This document shows, one piece after another, positions 51,652 to 60,733 of a stretch of 64,000 bases of DNA. The stretch is from Blautia sp. Marseille-P3201T (GTDB lineage: Bacteria; Bacillota; Clostridia; Lachnospirales; Lachnospiraceae): positions 19,849-83,848 of the forward strand of contig NZ_LT635467.1 in NCBI RefSeq assembly GCF_900120295.1. Reading direction: 5' to 3'. The position numbers and the translations under genes were made by a program. The first letter of the stretch is position 1; the number at the start of each line of letters is the position of its first letter. The notes under the pieces were generated by a model. That model saw only the letters and a program-made list of their open reading frames with translations. It was not told where the DNA came from and ran no database searches.

Positions 51652-52881
51652 TCAAGGTTCTATAACCTTTATCTTTCCGTATTCTCCGTCAAAGCCGGGA
51701 ATACACTGTACCTCACCTTTTCGAATATAAGAAATTCCTTCTGCAATCTTTTCGCCAAGCTGTAACTGAATATCTTCTAAAGGGATTTCTCTTAAAATCT
51801 CAAATTCTGTACCAAGATTTAACAGAGCCTGCTGATATTTTTCAAAAACTTTTTTAGAAGCAGTGGAATATCCCATATCTTCTGCAATAATTTCCATCAA
51901 TGGAACCAGCTTTTCAAAAGGCTTTGCTCCCTCTTTTACATATCCCTCTTCTTTATCAGCCAGTTCTTCTATTCTGTGCAGTACGCCTACGGTCAGCTTT
52001 TTCCCACATACAGGGCATATTCCTCCCTGTTCCTTTGTTTGTCCGGGTGTAAGGCAGACCTGACACTTTCTATGACCATCAAGATGATATTTTCCTTCTT
52101 CGGGATAAAACTCTATAGTTCCGAAAAGTCCCTCTCCCGTCTGAATTGCTCTTTCCAAACCATTATAAGACATCTCTATTTCCATTAAGTTCGCTTCCCG
52201 TCCCAGCTTTGAAGGAGAATGTGCATCAGAATTGGAAATAAGCTGCATATGCTCAATAGCAGGAACTCTCCAGTTCATTGCAGGATCAGAAGATAAGCCC
52301 GTCTCTACAGCATGAACGTAAGGTGTTAATTCCTCAAAACATTCTTTTGGAGATGAAAATGCAGAAAACTCTCCCATCATAGAAAAATGAGGTGTCCAGA
52401 TATGTGCCGGTACATAAATTCCTTTTTCCGTGGTCTCAAGAAGCATTTCCAACAAGTCTTTGCACGGCAAACCTAAAATGGGACGTCCGTCAGAATGAAG
52501 ATTTCCGATTTTTTCTAATTTTTCCGATAGTTTCTGTGCTTTCTCTAAACTAGGAAGTATAAGCAGACTGTGAACTCGTCTCGTCTTTCCATTCTTTTTA
52601 TAAATAGAACTGATTTCGCCTGTAACTGCAAATCTGGGTGTTATGGTGTCCGGCACAAATCCGTCTGAAATTCGGTATTCTTTCTTCAAACGATAAAGAC
52701 CGTCATCGGCAGGTTCTAATTTTTCTCTCATTTCCTCCTGCCAAACAGGGTGGGTAAAATCTCCTGTACCTAAAATCTGTATTCCCTTTTTCCGTGCCCA
52801 CATTTCCAAATGCTCCAAATCGCAGTCCTTACTGGTTGCTCTGGAAAATTTAGAATGTATATGCAAATCTGATATGAACAT
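51652..52881 (-). CDS. EndoQ-like PHP-domain DNA repair endonuclease
   Basis: This 409-residue protein has a PHP metal-binding domain with DLHIHSKFS (residues 5-13), TGDFTHP, VHAVETGLSS and the late NSDAHSP motif (about 220), then a zinc finger CQVCLTPGQ...CPVCGKKL. This order fits Endonuclease Q, which cuts DNA 5' of deaminated bases. The ATG at 52881 has GAGGAG upstream. The family is often annotated as a PHP or UvrD-like protein in Firmicutes. Confidence 0.8.
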   Translation of the reverse strand: MFISDLHIHSKFSRATSKDCDLEHLEMWARKKGIQILGTGDFTHPVWQEEMREKLEPADDGLYRLKKEYRISDGFVPDTITPRFAVTGEISSIYKKNGKTRRVHSLLILPSLEKAQKLSEKLEKIGNLHSDGRPILGLPCKDLLEMLLETTEKGIYVPAHIWTPHFSMMGEFSAFSSPKECFEELTPYVHAVETGLSSDPAMNWRVPAIEHMQLISNSDAHSPSKLGREANLMEIEMSYNGLERAIQTGEGLFGTIEFYPEEGKYHLDGHRKCQVCLTPGQTKEQGGICPVCGKKLTVGVLHRIEELADKEEGYVKEGAKPFEKLVPLMEIIAEDMGYSTASKKVFEKYQQALLNLGTEFEILREIPLEDIQLQLGEKIAEGISYIRKGEVQCIPGFDGEYGKIKVIEP

Positions 52882-52975
52882 ATTTTTCTCCTCAATACTT
52901 GCTTTTCTCTTACACTAACTTTATACTTAATTATATGATTATTTATTATAGTATCAAAACGGAGGCATTACAACT

Positions 52976-54337
52976 ATGGACAATCGTTCTTCAGCAACTC
53001 TTATGACAAGCGGTCCTATCTGGAAGAAAATCATTGCATTTGCCGTCCCCCTGTTTTTCGGTAATTTATTTCAACAGCTTTACAATACTGCCGACTCCTT
53101 AATCGTAGGAAATTATCTGGGAAGCAGCGCTCTGGCAGCCGTAAGCTCATCCGGAAATCTGATTTTCCTTATGGTGGGATTTTTCAATGGTATTGCCATT
53201 GGGGCAGGTGTTGTCGTTGCAAAATATTTCGGTGCAAAAAAATTTGATTTAGTTCAGAGAGCTATTCACACTATTGTGGCTCTCGGTATTGTGTCAGGAA
53301 TTTTACTGACTATTGTGGGTGTGGCCGCAGCGCCTCAGATTTTGGTGATGATGGGAACTCCAGCTGAAGTTCTGCCAAACTCCGTCACCTATTTCCGCAT
53401 TTATTTCTGCGGTTCTCTGGCTTTTGTTATGTATAATTTCCTTGTGGGTATTCTTCAGTCTGTGGGAGACAGCAAGCATCCTCTCATTTATTTAATTATA
53501 TCTTCTATTATTAACATTGTGCTGGATTTAATTCTCGTAGCAGGATTTGGTATGGGTGTAGGCGCTGCTGCCTTTGCCACCGTAGTTTCTCAGTTTATCA
53601 GCGCTCTTTTGTGTCTGAGACAACTTTTAAAAAGTCCCGAAGAATACAAAATACATCCGTCCCGTATTCGCATGGACTGGCTGATGCTTCGCCAGATTAT
53701 TTCCAATGGTCTGCCCGCAGGACTGCAAAACTCTATTATTTCACTGGCAAATGTAGTGGTTCAGTCCAATATTAACAAATTCGGACAAATGGCAATGGCA
53801 GGCTGCGGTTCGTATTCCAAAGTAGAAGGCTTTGCTTTCCTTCCTATTACCTGCTTTGCTATGGCGCTGACTACCTTTATCAGCCAAAATTTGGGTGCAA
53901 AGGAATACAAAAGGGCAAAAAAAGGAGCTGTATTCGGTGTTATCTGCTCCCTTTCCATAGCTGAACTGATTGGAGTTATTATTTACTTCTTTGCTCCTCA
54001 GTTTCTGGCTGCTTTTAATGACACTCCTCAGGTTATCGCCTACGGAACAGACCAGGCTCGTATTGACGCACTCTTTTACTTCCTCCTTGCCTTCTCACAC
54101 TGTATGGCAGGAATTTTGCGAGGCGCAGGAAAGTCTACCGTTCCTATGTTTGTCATGCTGATATGCTGGTGTATTATCCGTGTAAGTTATATTACTGCGG
54201 CTGTACACTTTATCCCTGATATTCACGTTATCTTCTGGGCTTATCCGCTGACATGGACGCTGAGTTCTATTACTTTCCTTATCTACTTCTTAAAGTCGGA
54301 TTGGATACATGGGTTGGAGAAACAAAGGATAAATTAA
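52976..54337 (+). CDS. MATE-family efflux transporter
   Basis: This 453-residue multidrug and toxin extrusion transporter has twelve helices in two homologous halves. N-terminal markers are LFFGNLFQQLYNTADSLIVGNYLG and GIAIGAGVVVAKYFGAK; the second half begins near 240 (NGLPAGLQNSIISLANVVVQSNINKFG). It exports cationic drugs using ion gradients. It is a monocistronic plus-strand gene with GGAGG upstream. Confidence 0.92.
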   Translation: MDNRSSATLMTSGPIWKKIIAFAVPLFFGNLFQQLYNTADSLIVGNYLGSSALAAVSSSGNLIFLMVGFFNGIAIGAGVVVAKYFGAKKFDLVQRAIHTIVALGIVSGILLTIVGVAAAPQILVMMGTPAEVLPNSVTYFRIYFCGSLAFVMYNFLVGILQSVGDSKHPLIYLIISSIINIVLDLILVAGFGMGVGAAAFATVVSQFISALLCLRQLLKSPEEYKIHPSRIRMDWLMLRQIISNGLPAGLQNSIISLANVVVQSNINKFGQMAMAGCGSYSKVEGFAFLPITCFAMALTTFISQNLGAKEYKRAKKGAVFGVICSLSIAELIGVIIYFFAPQFLAAFNDTPQVIAYGTDQARIDALFYFLLAFSHCMAGILRGAGKSTVPMFVMLICWCIIRVSYITAAVHFIPDIHVIFWAYPLTWTLSSITFLIYFLKSDWIHGLEKQRIN

Positions 54338-54414
54338 AAAGGAGTTGCACTCCAAGTATATATTCCGAATGTATTAACATTCCGGATAATTACTTAGAGT
54401 GACAACTCCTTTTT
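54336..54414. terminator. Extended bidirectional terminator
   Basis: AAAAAGGAGTTG...ACTC (54336-54352) pairs with GAGT...CAACTCCTTTTT (54397-54414). The long loop forms an inner stem AAGTA...ATTCCGAATGT / ACATTCCGGAT...TACTT. It stops both the MATE gene and the convergent prsA gene. Confidence 0.85.
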
Positions 54415-55523
54415 TATTCCTGTGTACCTTCTGTATTTTCAGTTCCTTCTTCCGGTGTTTCTTCTGTCTCCGGCTGTTTCAATGTATAAACATCATTATC
54501 AGACAAAGTCACCTTTTTCCATTCTTTCTCATTTACCGTAATTTCTGTTTTTTCTTTCCATTCGTCTAAAAGCTTCTGATATGCTTCCTGTTTTCTTTCG
54601 TTTACAATTCGTTCTTTCTCGGTATCTGTTGCTTCTCTGTCCAGAACCTGATCCATTCTGACTACATAATAAGCATTTTCGCCTTCTACAACGCTTTCGT
54701 AAACCTGTCCGTCCTGCAATGTTTTTGCAGCTTCCAGAAGTTTTTCATCTAATAAAGTGTCTTCTGCACCAAAAGTCGTGTCTAAAGCGCTTAAATTCTC
54801 ATCCACTTCTTTTGCAAGAGTATCTACATCTGCCATAGCAGGGTCATCAGAAGCCAAAAGCTTATCTAAAATACTCTGTGCTTGTGCTTTTTTCTCATTT
54901 TTCTCCTCATCAGTAAGAGGTGTTGTTGTTCCGTCTTCATTTGTCTTGTCTGCTGTGCTTACCTTACAATAAGTAATAGCGCTCTGAGCAGCTTCTGTAT
55001 CTTCTACATTTGTATCTACATCAGCTGTCATCGGGTCATACATCTTATTCTGATAAGTAAACAATGTCAAAAGCTGTTCAATATCGGACTGCTGTACAGA
55101 AAGCTTTTCAATCGTTTCTTTTGTGTTCGCTTCCATGAATTTTTTTGCAGCTTCCTCAATACCTTTCTTTTCTTCATCAGAAACAGAAACCTCGTAATCT
55201 GCCGCATGTTCTTTTAGCAGCATCATTGCCTTTAACTGTTCAAGCACACTGTCTTTTGTCTGCTCGCCGTAAGTTTTTCCATCTTCTGTTTTCTGTTCCC
55301 ACATACCGGTTGTGCCGCCGCCCATCATGGACATGTAAGACATCATCTGTACCTGGTTCATACGAAGCACCAGATTTCCTGTTCCCACTGTTACTGTGTC
55401 TTCTTTTCCTGTTAAAAGTGGTTTTGTCCCATCTATTTTTTTACTGCCACAGCCTGCCAGCGCAGATAATCCCAACACACCTGCTGTCGTCAGACATAAC
55501 AGCTTTTTCATTGTTCTGTTCAT
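54414..55523 (-). CDS. prsA: PrsA-like extracytoplasmic peptidyl-prolyl isomerase lipoprotein
   Basis: This 369-residue lipoprotein has a type II signal sequence with lipobox LSALAGC (Cys at about 24), a SurA/PrsA-type N-terminal helical region and a C-terminal half like a parvulin domain (AKEVDENLSALDTTFG..., VVEGENAYYVVRMDQV). It assists folding of exported proteins at the membrane surface. The start is the ATG at 55523 with AGGAGG upstream. The parvulin motif is divergent, so isomerase activity is less certain. Confidence 0.8.
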   Translation of the reverse strand: MNRTMKKLLCLTTAGVLGLSALAGCGSKKIDGTKPLLTGKEDTVTVGTGNLVLRMNQVQMMSYMSMMGGGTTGMWEQKTEDGKTYGEQTKDSVLEQLKAMMLLKEHAADYEVSVSDEEKKGIEEAAKKFMEANTKETIEKLSVQQSDIEQLLTLFTYQNKMYDPMTADVDTNVEDTEAAQSAITYCKVSTADKTNEDGTTTPLTDEEKNEKKAQAQSILDKLLASDDPAMADVDTLAKEVDENLSALDTTFGAEDTLLDEKLLEAAKTLQDGQVYESVVEGENAYYVVRMDQVLDREATDTEKERIVNERKQEAYQKLLDEWKEKTEITVNEKEWKKVTLSDNDVYTLKQPETEETPEEGTENTEGTQE

Positions 55524-55569
55524 AAGTTCCTCCTGTAAATCCCTTTTGTAGGTATAAATACCTTGTTCT

Positions 55570-55598
55570 ATTATAGACGTTTTTCCCTGTCTGAGCAA
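55570..55598 (-). promoter_or_regulatory. prsA promoter
   Basis: On the minus strand TTGCTC (complement of 55593-55598), 17-bp spacer, TATAAT (complement of 55570-55575), about 47 bp before the ATG at 55523. It lies directly after the mfd stop, so prsA has its own promoter. Confidence 0.7.
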
Positions 55599-55601
55599 GA
55601 A

Positions 55602-58600
55602 TTATTTCAATATAAGGTCTTGAAAATCCATTAAAATATCATGAAGAATGTTCAATACATCTAAAACTTCTTTTGGTCTTCTTCCCTTTAAAGAAACCAT
55701 AAAATACGGCACTTCATCTAACTTCATCTTTAAATTATTCTTATACTTATCCAAAATCTGCGGAAATCCTGCCCCGTCAATTTTTGCTCTTTCAAACATG
55801 GTAATCTTCACATCCGTGCCATTTTGTTTGATTTCCTTGATATATGCCTTATGAGCCAGCGCTTTTAAGTTAGCAATAGCCAGAAGGTTCTGAACAGCTT
55901 TTGGAGGTTCGCCAAATCGGTCCATAAGCTCTTCCAGCATATCTTCATATTCTTCCTCTGACTCGATACCTGCAATTCTCTTATAAATATCCAATTTCTG
56001 ATATTCATTTGGAATATATTTCGGCGGAATAAAGGCATTTACTTCCAAATCAATGGCTGTTTCAAAGTCTTCCTGCTGCTTCAGTCCTTTTTCCTCCCGC
56101 ACAGCCTCATCCAGCATCTTACAGTACAAATCATAACCCACTGCCTGCATGTGCCCGTGCTGTTCTGCGCCTAACAGGTTTCCTGCCCCACGAATTTCCA
56201 AATCTCGCATGGCAATTTTAAATCCGCTTCCTAAATCCGTAAATTCACGAATAGCATGAAGTCGTTTTTCTGCCACTTCTTTTAACATTTTATTCTTCTT
56301 ATACATCAAAAAGGCATAAGCTGTCCTGTTGGAACGTCCAACCCTTCCCCTTAACTGGTAAAGCTGGGAAAGTCCCATCTGGTCTGCATCATGAATAATC
56401 ATGGTATTGGCATTGGAAATATCAAGACCTGTCTCAATAATAGTGGTAGAAACCAACACGTCAATCTCTCCGTTAATAAAGCTGTACATAATTTTTTCCA
56501 ACTGATGCTCCTGCATCTGTCCATGAGCAAAAGCCACATTGGCTTCCGGTACTAATTTCGCCACACGATTGGTAATCTCGTCAATATCATTAACACGGTT
56601 ATAAACGTAGTAAACCTGTCCGCCCCTTGCCAGCTCCCTGCTGATTGCCTCACGCACCATTTCTTCATTATATTCCATAACGTAAGTCTGAATAGGCACT
56701 CTGTCCATAGGCGCTTCTTCCAGCACGCTCATATCACGAATACCAATAAGACTCATGTGCAGTGTTCTTGGAATAGGCGTAGCAGTTAAAGTAAGAACAT
56801 CAATATTTTCTTTCAGCTTCTTGATTTTTTCCTTGTGAGTAACGCCAAAACGCTGTTCCTCATCAATAATCAGAAGTCCCAAATCCTTAAACTTCACATC
56901 ATCAGAAAGAACTCTGTGTGTTCCGATAAGAATATCTACCAGACCTTTCTGCGTATCTGCAATGGTCTTTTTCTGCTGTGCCGGTGTACGGAAACGGCAT
57001 AACAAATCTACTCTGACAGGAAAATCCTTCATTCGCTGTACAAAAGTATTATAATGCTGCTGCGCCAAAATTGTAGTTGGCACAAGATAAACCACCTGTT
57101 TTCCTTCCTGCGCCGCTTTAAATGCAATACGAATGGCAATTTCTGTCTTTCCGTAACCTACGTCACCGCAAATCAGACGGTCCATGATTTTCTTGCTTTC
57201 CATATCCTGCTTGGCAGCCTGAATTGCCATAAGCTGGTCATCAGTTTCCTCAAAAGGAAACATTTCTTCAAATTCTCTTTGCCAAACCGTATCCGGCTCA
57301 TACTGAAAGCCCTGTGTTGCCTGCCTTGCAGCATACAGACGGACTAAATCCTTGGCGATATTTTTTACCGCTCCACGAACCTTTGTCTTTGTCTTCTTCC
57401 ACTCCTGTCCTCCCAGCTTATTCAGCTTCGGCGCTCTGGCATCTGCTCCTGCATATTTCTGAAGCATATCAAGCTGGTTCGGAAGAATATAGAGGGTGCT
57501 TCCCCCTGCATACTCGATTTTAATATAATCTTTGGCAACTTTATCTACGGTAATCTTCTCAATTCCCTTGTAAACTCCCAGTCCGTGATTTTCATGGACA
57601 ACGTAATCTCCGATACTAAGCTCGTTAAAGCTCTGTATTCGCTTGCCGCTGTATTCGGATTTTTTTCGTTTTTTCTTCTTTTCCTGACCGAAAATATCCG
57701 ATTCTGTAATCAGTACGAATTTAATCAGAGGATATTCAAATCCCTTCTTAGCGTGACCAAAAGCCGTCATAATCTCTCCCGGTTCAATGACTCTGTCCAT
57801 ATCCTCTGTATAAAAGCTGTTCAGCTCCTCATTTCGCAAGTCCTCTGCAAGACGTGCTGCACGGGTGCGAGAGCCTGATAGCAGCAGCACACGATATCCT
57901 TCTTTTTTAAAGCGTTTTAAATCCTTCACCAGAAGTTCAAAGCTGTTGTTATATGGACTGACAGATTTAGCCGTAATATAATACTGCTCCGTAATATCCC
58001 AGTCGCCCTTATGCTGCTCAATGGTACAAAGAGAAACACAATTTTTTCTGTTTATCTTCTGCTGTGTCTGTCTGGCGCTAATTAATAAATCTGTCTGTCC
58101 TGCCAGCAGATAACCTTTTTCCAGCCTGTGTTCCATGCTCTCCCGAAACTCTGTTTCCACAGCCTGTGCCTGCTCCAGCAAACGATTTGTTTCATCCAGC
58201 AGTATCAACGTATTTTCCGCATCAAAATAATCCGTAAAGGTTACCACATCTTTATAAAAATACCGCAAAAAATGCTCTGCTGCGGAAAAATCATGAAATT
58301 CTGTGAGATTTTCCAGTGCTTCTGTAACTGATTGCTTTAATCTGCCTGCTTCCTCTGTCAAAAAAGCGTCCCGAAACTTCTGTACTGCTGTATCTCTGTC
58401 CTTTTGGATTTTTTTAATTCCCTTTTTTAAAACCTCGTCACTTAACAGCATTTCTGCCGCCGGATAAATAGTAATTTCCTCTAAATTTTCAATAGAACGC
58501 TGACTTTCTGCATCAAAGCTTCGGATAGAGTCAATCTCATCACCCCAAAGCTCAATACGCACAGGATTGTCCTCTGTCAGTGGGAAAATATCAATAATTC

Positions 58601-59150
58601 CCCCGCGAAAAGAAAACTGTCCCGGCGCTTCTGCCTGTGCATTTTTCTCATATCCCATACCCAAAAGCTGCTTTTTCAGCTTATCCATGTCAAGAGGACT
58701 GTCATTTTGGAAATGCAGTACATATTTCTCTATGGTTTCAAGGGGAAGGAGATAATCCATACAGCCTCCCATGCTGGTAATAACCGTAATTCCCTTTTTC
58801 TCCAAAAGAGCTGCCAAAACTTTCATTCTCTCTTTTGTCAGAAGATTTCCATGTACATCTGCCTCAAAGAAAATTAAGTCCTTGGCAGGATAAAGCATAA
58901 CTTCACGATTATACAGACGATAATCTTCATAGAGTTCTTTTGCCTTTAAATCATTTTCCGCAATAATCAGACAGTTAGCCTTTTCCTGTCCTGTCTTTTT
59001 TTTCATCGCTTCAAAAAGCCCATACATCATATGGGCTTTCTGAGATTCCACACAGCCTGAGAGCTGCAAAATACCTTTGTTTTTTGGAAGCTTTTGTGTA
59101 ATTTCTTCAAATTCCTTCAGATTTTCCAGGGGCTGCATGAATACCTGCAT
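55602..59150 (-). CDS. mfd: Transcription-repair coupling factor Mfd
   Basis: This 1182-residue Mfd removes stalled RNA polymerase and recruits UvrA. It has the UvrB-like N-terminal module, the RNA polymerase-interacting domain (KIEYAGGSTLYILPNQLDMLQKYAG, about 540), the RecG-like translocase with Walker A GDVGYGKTE (about 665) and DEEQ box (LIIDEEQRFGV, about 765), the motif VI region, and the C-terminal UvrA-binding region. The ATG at 59150 has GAGGAG upstream, four bases after the pth stop. Length is normal. Confidence 0.96.
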   Translation of the reverse strand: MQVFMQPLENLKEFEEITQKLPKNKGILQLSGCVESQKAHMMYGLFEAMKKKTGQEKANCLIIAENDLKAKELYEDYRLYNREVMLYPAKDLIFFEADVHGNLLTKERMKVLAALLEKKGITVITSMGGCMDYLLPLETIEKYVLHFQNDSPLDMDKLKKQLLGMGYEKNAQAEAPGQFSFRGGIIDIFPLTEDNPVRIELWGDEIDSIRSFDAESQRSIENLEEITIYPAAEMLLSDEVLKKGIKKIQKDRDTAVQKFRDAFLTEEAGRLKQSVTEALENLTEFHDFSAAEHFLRYFYKDVVTFTDYFDAENTLILLDETNRLLEQAQAVETEFRESMEHRLEKGYLLAGQTDLLISARQTQQKINRKNCVSLCTIEQHKGDWDITEQYYITAKSVSPYNNSFELLVKDLKRFKKEGYRVLLLSGSRTRAARLAEDLRNEELNSFYTEDMDRVIEPGEIMTAFGHAKKGFEYPLIKFVLITESDIFGQEKKKKRKKSEYSGKRIQSFNELSIGDYVVHENHGLGVYKGIEKITVDKVAKDYIKIEYAGGSTLYILPNQLDMLQKYAGADARAPKLNKLGGQEWKKTKTKVRGAVKNIAKDLVRLYAARQATQGFQYEPDTVWQREFEEMFPFEETDDQLMAIQAAKQDMESKKIMDRLICGDVGYGKTEIAIRIAFKAAQEGKQVVYLVPTTILAQQHYNTFVQRMKDFPVRVDLLCRFRTPAQQKKTIADTQKGLVDILIGTHRVLSDDVKFKDLGLLIIDEEQRFGVTHKEKIKKLKENIDVLTLTATPIPRTLHMSLIGIRDMSVLEEAPMDRVPIQTYVMEYNEEMVREAISRELARGGQVYYVYNRVNDIDEITNRVAKLVPEANVAFAHGQMQEHQLEKIMYSFINGEIDVLVSTTIIETGLDISNANTMIIHDADQMGLSQLYQLRGRVGRSNRTAYAFLMYKKNKMLKEVAEKRLHAIREFTDLGSGFKIAMRDLEIRGAGNLLGAEQHGHMQAVGYDLYCKMLDEAVREEKGLKQQEDFETAIDLEVNAFIPPKYIPNEYQKLDIYKRIAGIESEEEYEDMLEELMDRFGEPPKAVQNLLAIANLKALAHKAYIKEIKQNGTDVKITMFERAKIDGAGFPQILDKYKNNLKMKLDEVPYFMVSLKGRRPKEVLDVLNILHDILMDFQDLILK

Positions 59151-59154
59151 GATT

Positions 59155-59742
59155 TTACTCCTCTTTTTTCTTTTTTCCAGAACCATTATAATGGTTCATT
59201 GCTGCATCAATTCCCTTTTCAATAATCATTTCTACCGCATCTGCCGCATCCTGAATAGCTGCATCTACCACTTCTCTCTCCTTGGAAGAAAATCGTCCCA
59301 GAACATAGTCAGCTAAATCCCATCCCTTTGGTTTTGCTCCTACGCCTACTTTAATGCGGTAAAAATTCTGTGTGCCCAGTTGAGCAATAATATTCTTAAT
59401 CCCATTATGCCCTCCGGCGCTTCCCTTTTTTCGAATACGAATTTGTCCCGGCTCTAAATCAATGTCGTCATAAATAACAATCATCTCTGTTTCCGGATCC
59501 ATTTTATAATAATTGATAAATTCTCTTACAGACTCTCCACTTAAATTCATATAAGTCAAAGGCTTTTCCACAATTACCTTTTCTCCGCCAATCATTCCTT
59601 TTCCGTATAAGGCTTTATGGGCAATTCCACCTTGAGGAATTCCATGACGGTCTATCAGTTCATCCACAACATCAAATCCCATGTTATGTCTTGTCTTGTC
59701 GTACTGTTTACCCGGATTTCCAAGTCCCGCTATTAATAACAT
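59155..59742 (-). CDS. pth: Peptidyl-tRNA hydrolase
   Basis: This 195-residue Pth has LIAGLGNPGKQYDKTRHNMGFDVVDEL with the catalytic His (about 20), the Asn in LTYMNLSGES (about 68), and DDIDLEPGQIRIRKKGSAGGHNGIKN. It recycles peptidyl-tRNA. Its position upstream of mfd is common in Firmicutes. A short basic tail (GSGKKKKEE) ends the protein. Confidence 0.96.
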   Translation of the reverse strand: MLLIAGLGNPGKQYDKTRHNMGFDVVDELIDRHGIPQGGIAHKALYGKGMIGGEKVIVEKPLTYMNLSGESVREFINYYKMDPETEMIVIYDDIDLEPGQIRIRKKGSAGGHNGIKNIIAQLGTQNFYRIKVGVGAKPKGWDLADYVLGRFSSKEREVVDAAIQDAADAVEMIIEKGIDAAMNHYNGSGKKKKEE

Positions 59743-59752
59743 ATCCCTCTCC

Positions 59753-60703
59753 TTAGTTAAAATATACCAATTCCTGCTTTAAAGGTTCTACAGGTTCTAA
59801 AGAAATGGCTGTGAGCACCGGTCCCTCTTTATGGTAAGAAGAAACATACTCATAATCTACCTCTGCCACTACCTTTACCCACTTACCGGTACGCAGACTC
59901 TTTGCCTCAGGACTTTTACAGATATACCCGATAAAGCTGGTATCATCTGCACAGCAGGTCATTGCCATTCTTCCCGGCACAAAGACATTTTTCGGAAATT
60001 CTCTGGATTTTAATACCATTCCCGTAAAGGAAACTTTCTTTCCTTTGTAAGTTTCCGGATGATCCATAGCATCAATAAACCAGATACCATAATCCTCATC
60101 CATAATTTCAATCACATCCGCATTTACATCAAAAGGCATTTCCTCTGCAAAAATATCTTCGATTTCTCCTTCTTCATCCTCAAAGATAATCTCTGCACCC
60201 TGATTTACTACTTTCACACTTCTTCTGAAGGATGCCAGAGGCATATCCATGGAACAGCGGTTGAACAATACCATATCTGCATTTCTTACCATTTCCACAA
60301 ACAGAGATTTCATATTGTTCATATACACTTGAAAGGTGCTGGCATCTACGGTAACAATGTGCTGCACAATGCCCCAGTCTTTTGGAAGCTGCATCTCTTC
60401 AAATTTGCTGACCTGCCACATTCCGTTATATTCTATAATCACTCGTTCCGGACTGTAAAAAGCATCATAAGCCACCAGTCTTTCCGGTGTTAATTCATCT
60501 AAGCTGTTTAATACCTCCACGGAAGTTCTGCTCTTTTTCAGCATCTTTTCATCAAATTCCACTTCGCCTTCTTCGCAGAGAATTAAAAGGGTATTGCCCT
60601 CTATCTGAAAATAATCCTGAGCAATGGTAAAATCTAAAAATGTAGATTTTCCGCTTTCTAAAAATCCTGCCATAAAATAAATTGGCACTCTGATTTCGTC
60701 CAT
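59753..60703 (-). CDS. CobW-like GTPase fused to a DUF1980/YcgQ-like domain
   Basis: This 316-residue protein begins with a divergent P-loop (FMAGFLESGKST, residues 11-22) and a CobW-type G domain fold with VNQGAEIIF and a weakened switch region. There is no CXCC zinc motif or usual NKxD. The C-terminal part (about 205-310, KVSFTGMVLKSREFPKNVFVPGRMAMTCCADDTSFIGYICK) resembles the C-terminal domain of YcgQ/DUF1980 proteins, normally next to permeases. It is adjacent to a second CobW GTPase and shares its strand. Role: metal handling, by context. Confidence 0.65.
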   Translation of the reverse strand: MDEIRVPIYFMAGFLESGKSTFLDFTIAQDYFQIEGNTLLILCEEGEVEFDEKMLKKSRTSVEVLNSLDELTPERLVAYDAFYSPERVIIEYNGMWQVSKFEEMQLPKDWGIVQHIVTVDASTFQVYMNNMKSLFVEMVRNADMVLFNRCSMDMPLASFRRSVKVVNQGAEIIFEDEEGEIEDIFAEEMPFDVNADVIEIMDEDYGIWFIDAMDHPETYKGKKVSFTGMVLKSREFPKNVFVPGRMAMTCCADDTSFIGYICKSPEAKSLRTGKWVKVVAEVDYEYVSSYHKEGPVLTAISLEPVEPLKQELVYFN

Positions 60704-60733
60704 TTCTGTTTTCTCCCTTTTATTCGTAAAGTC

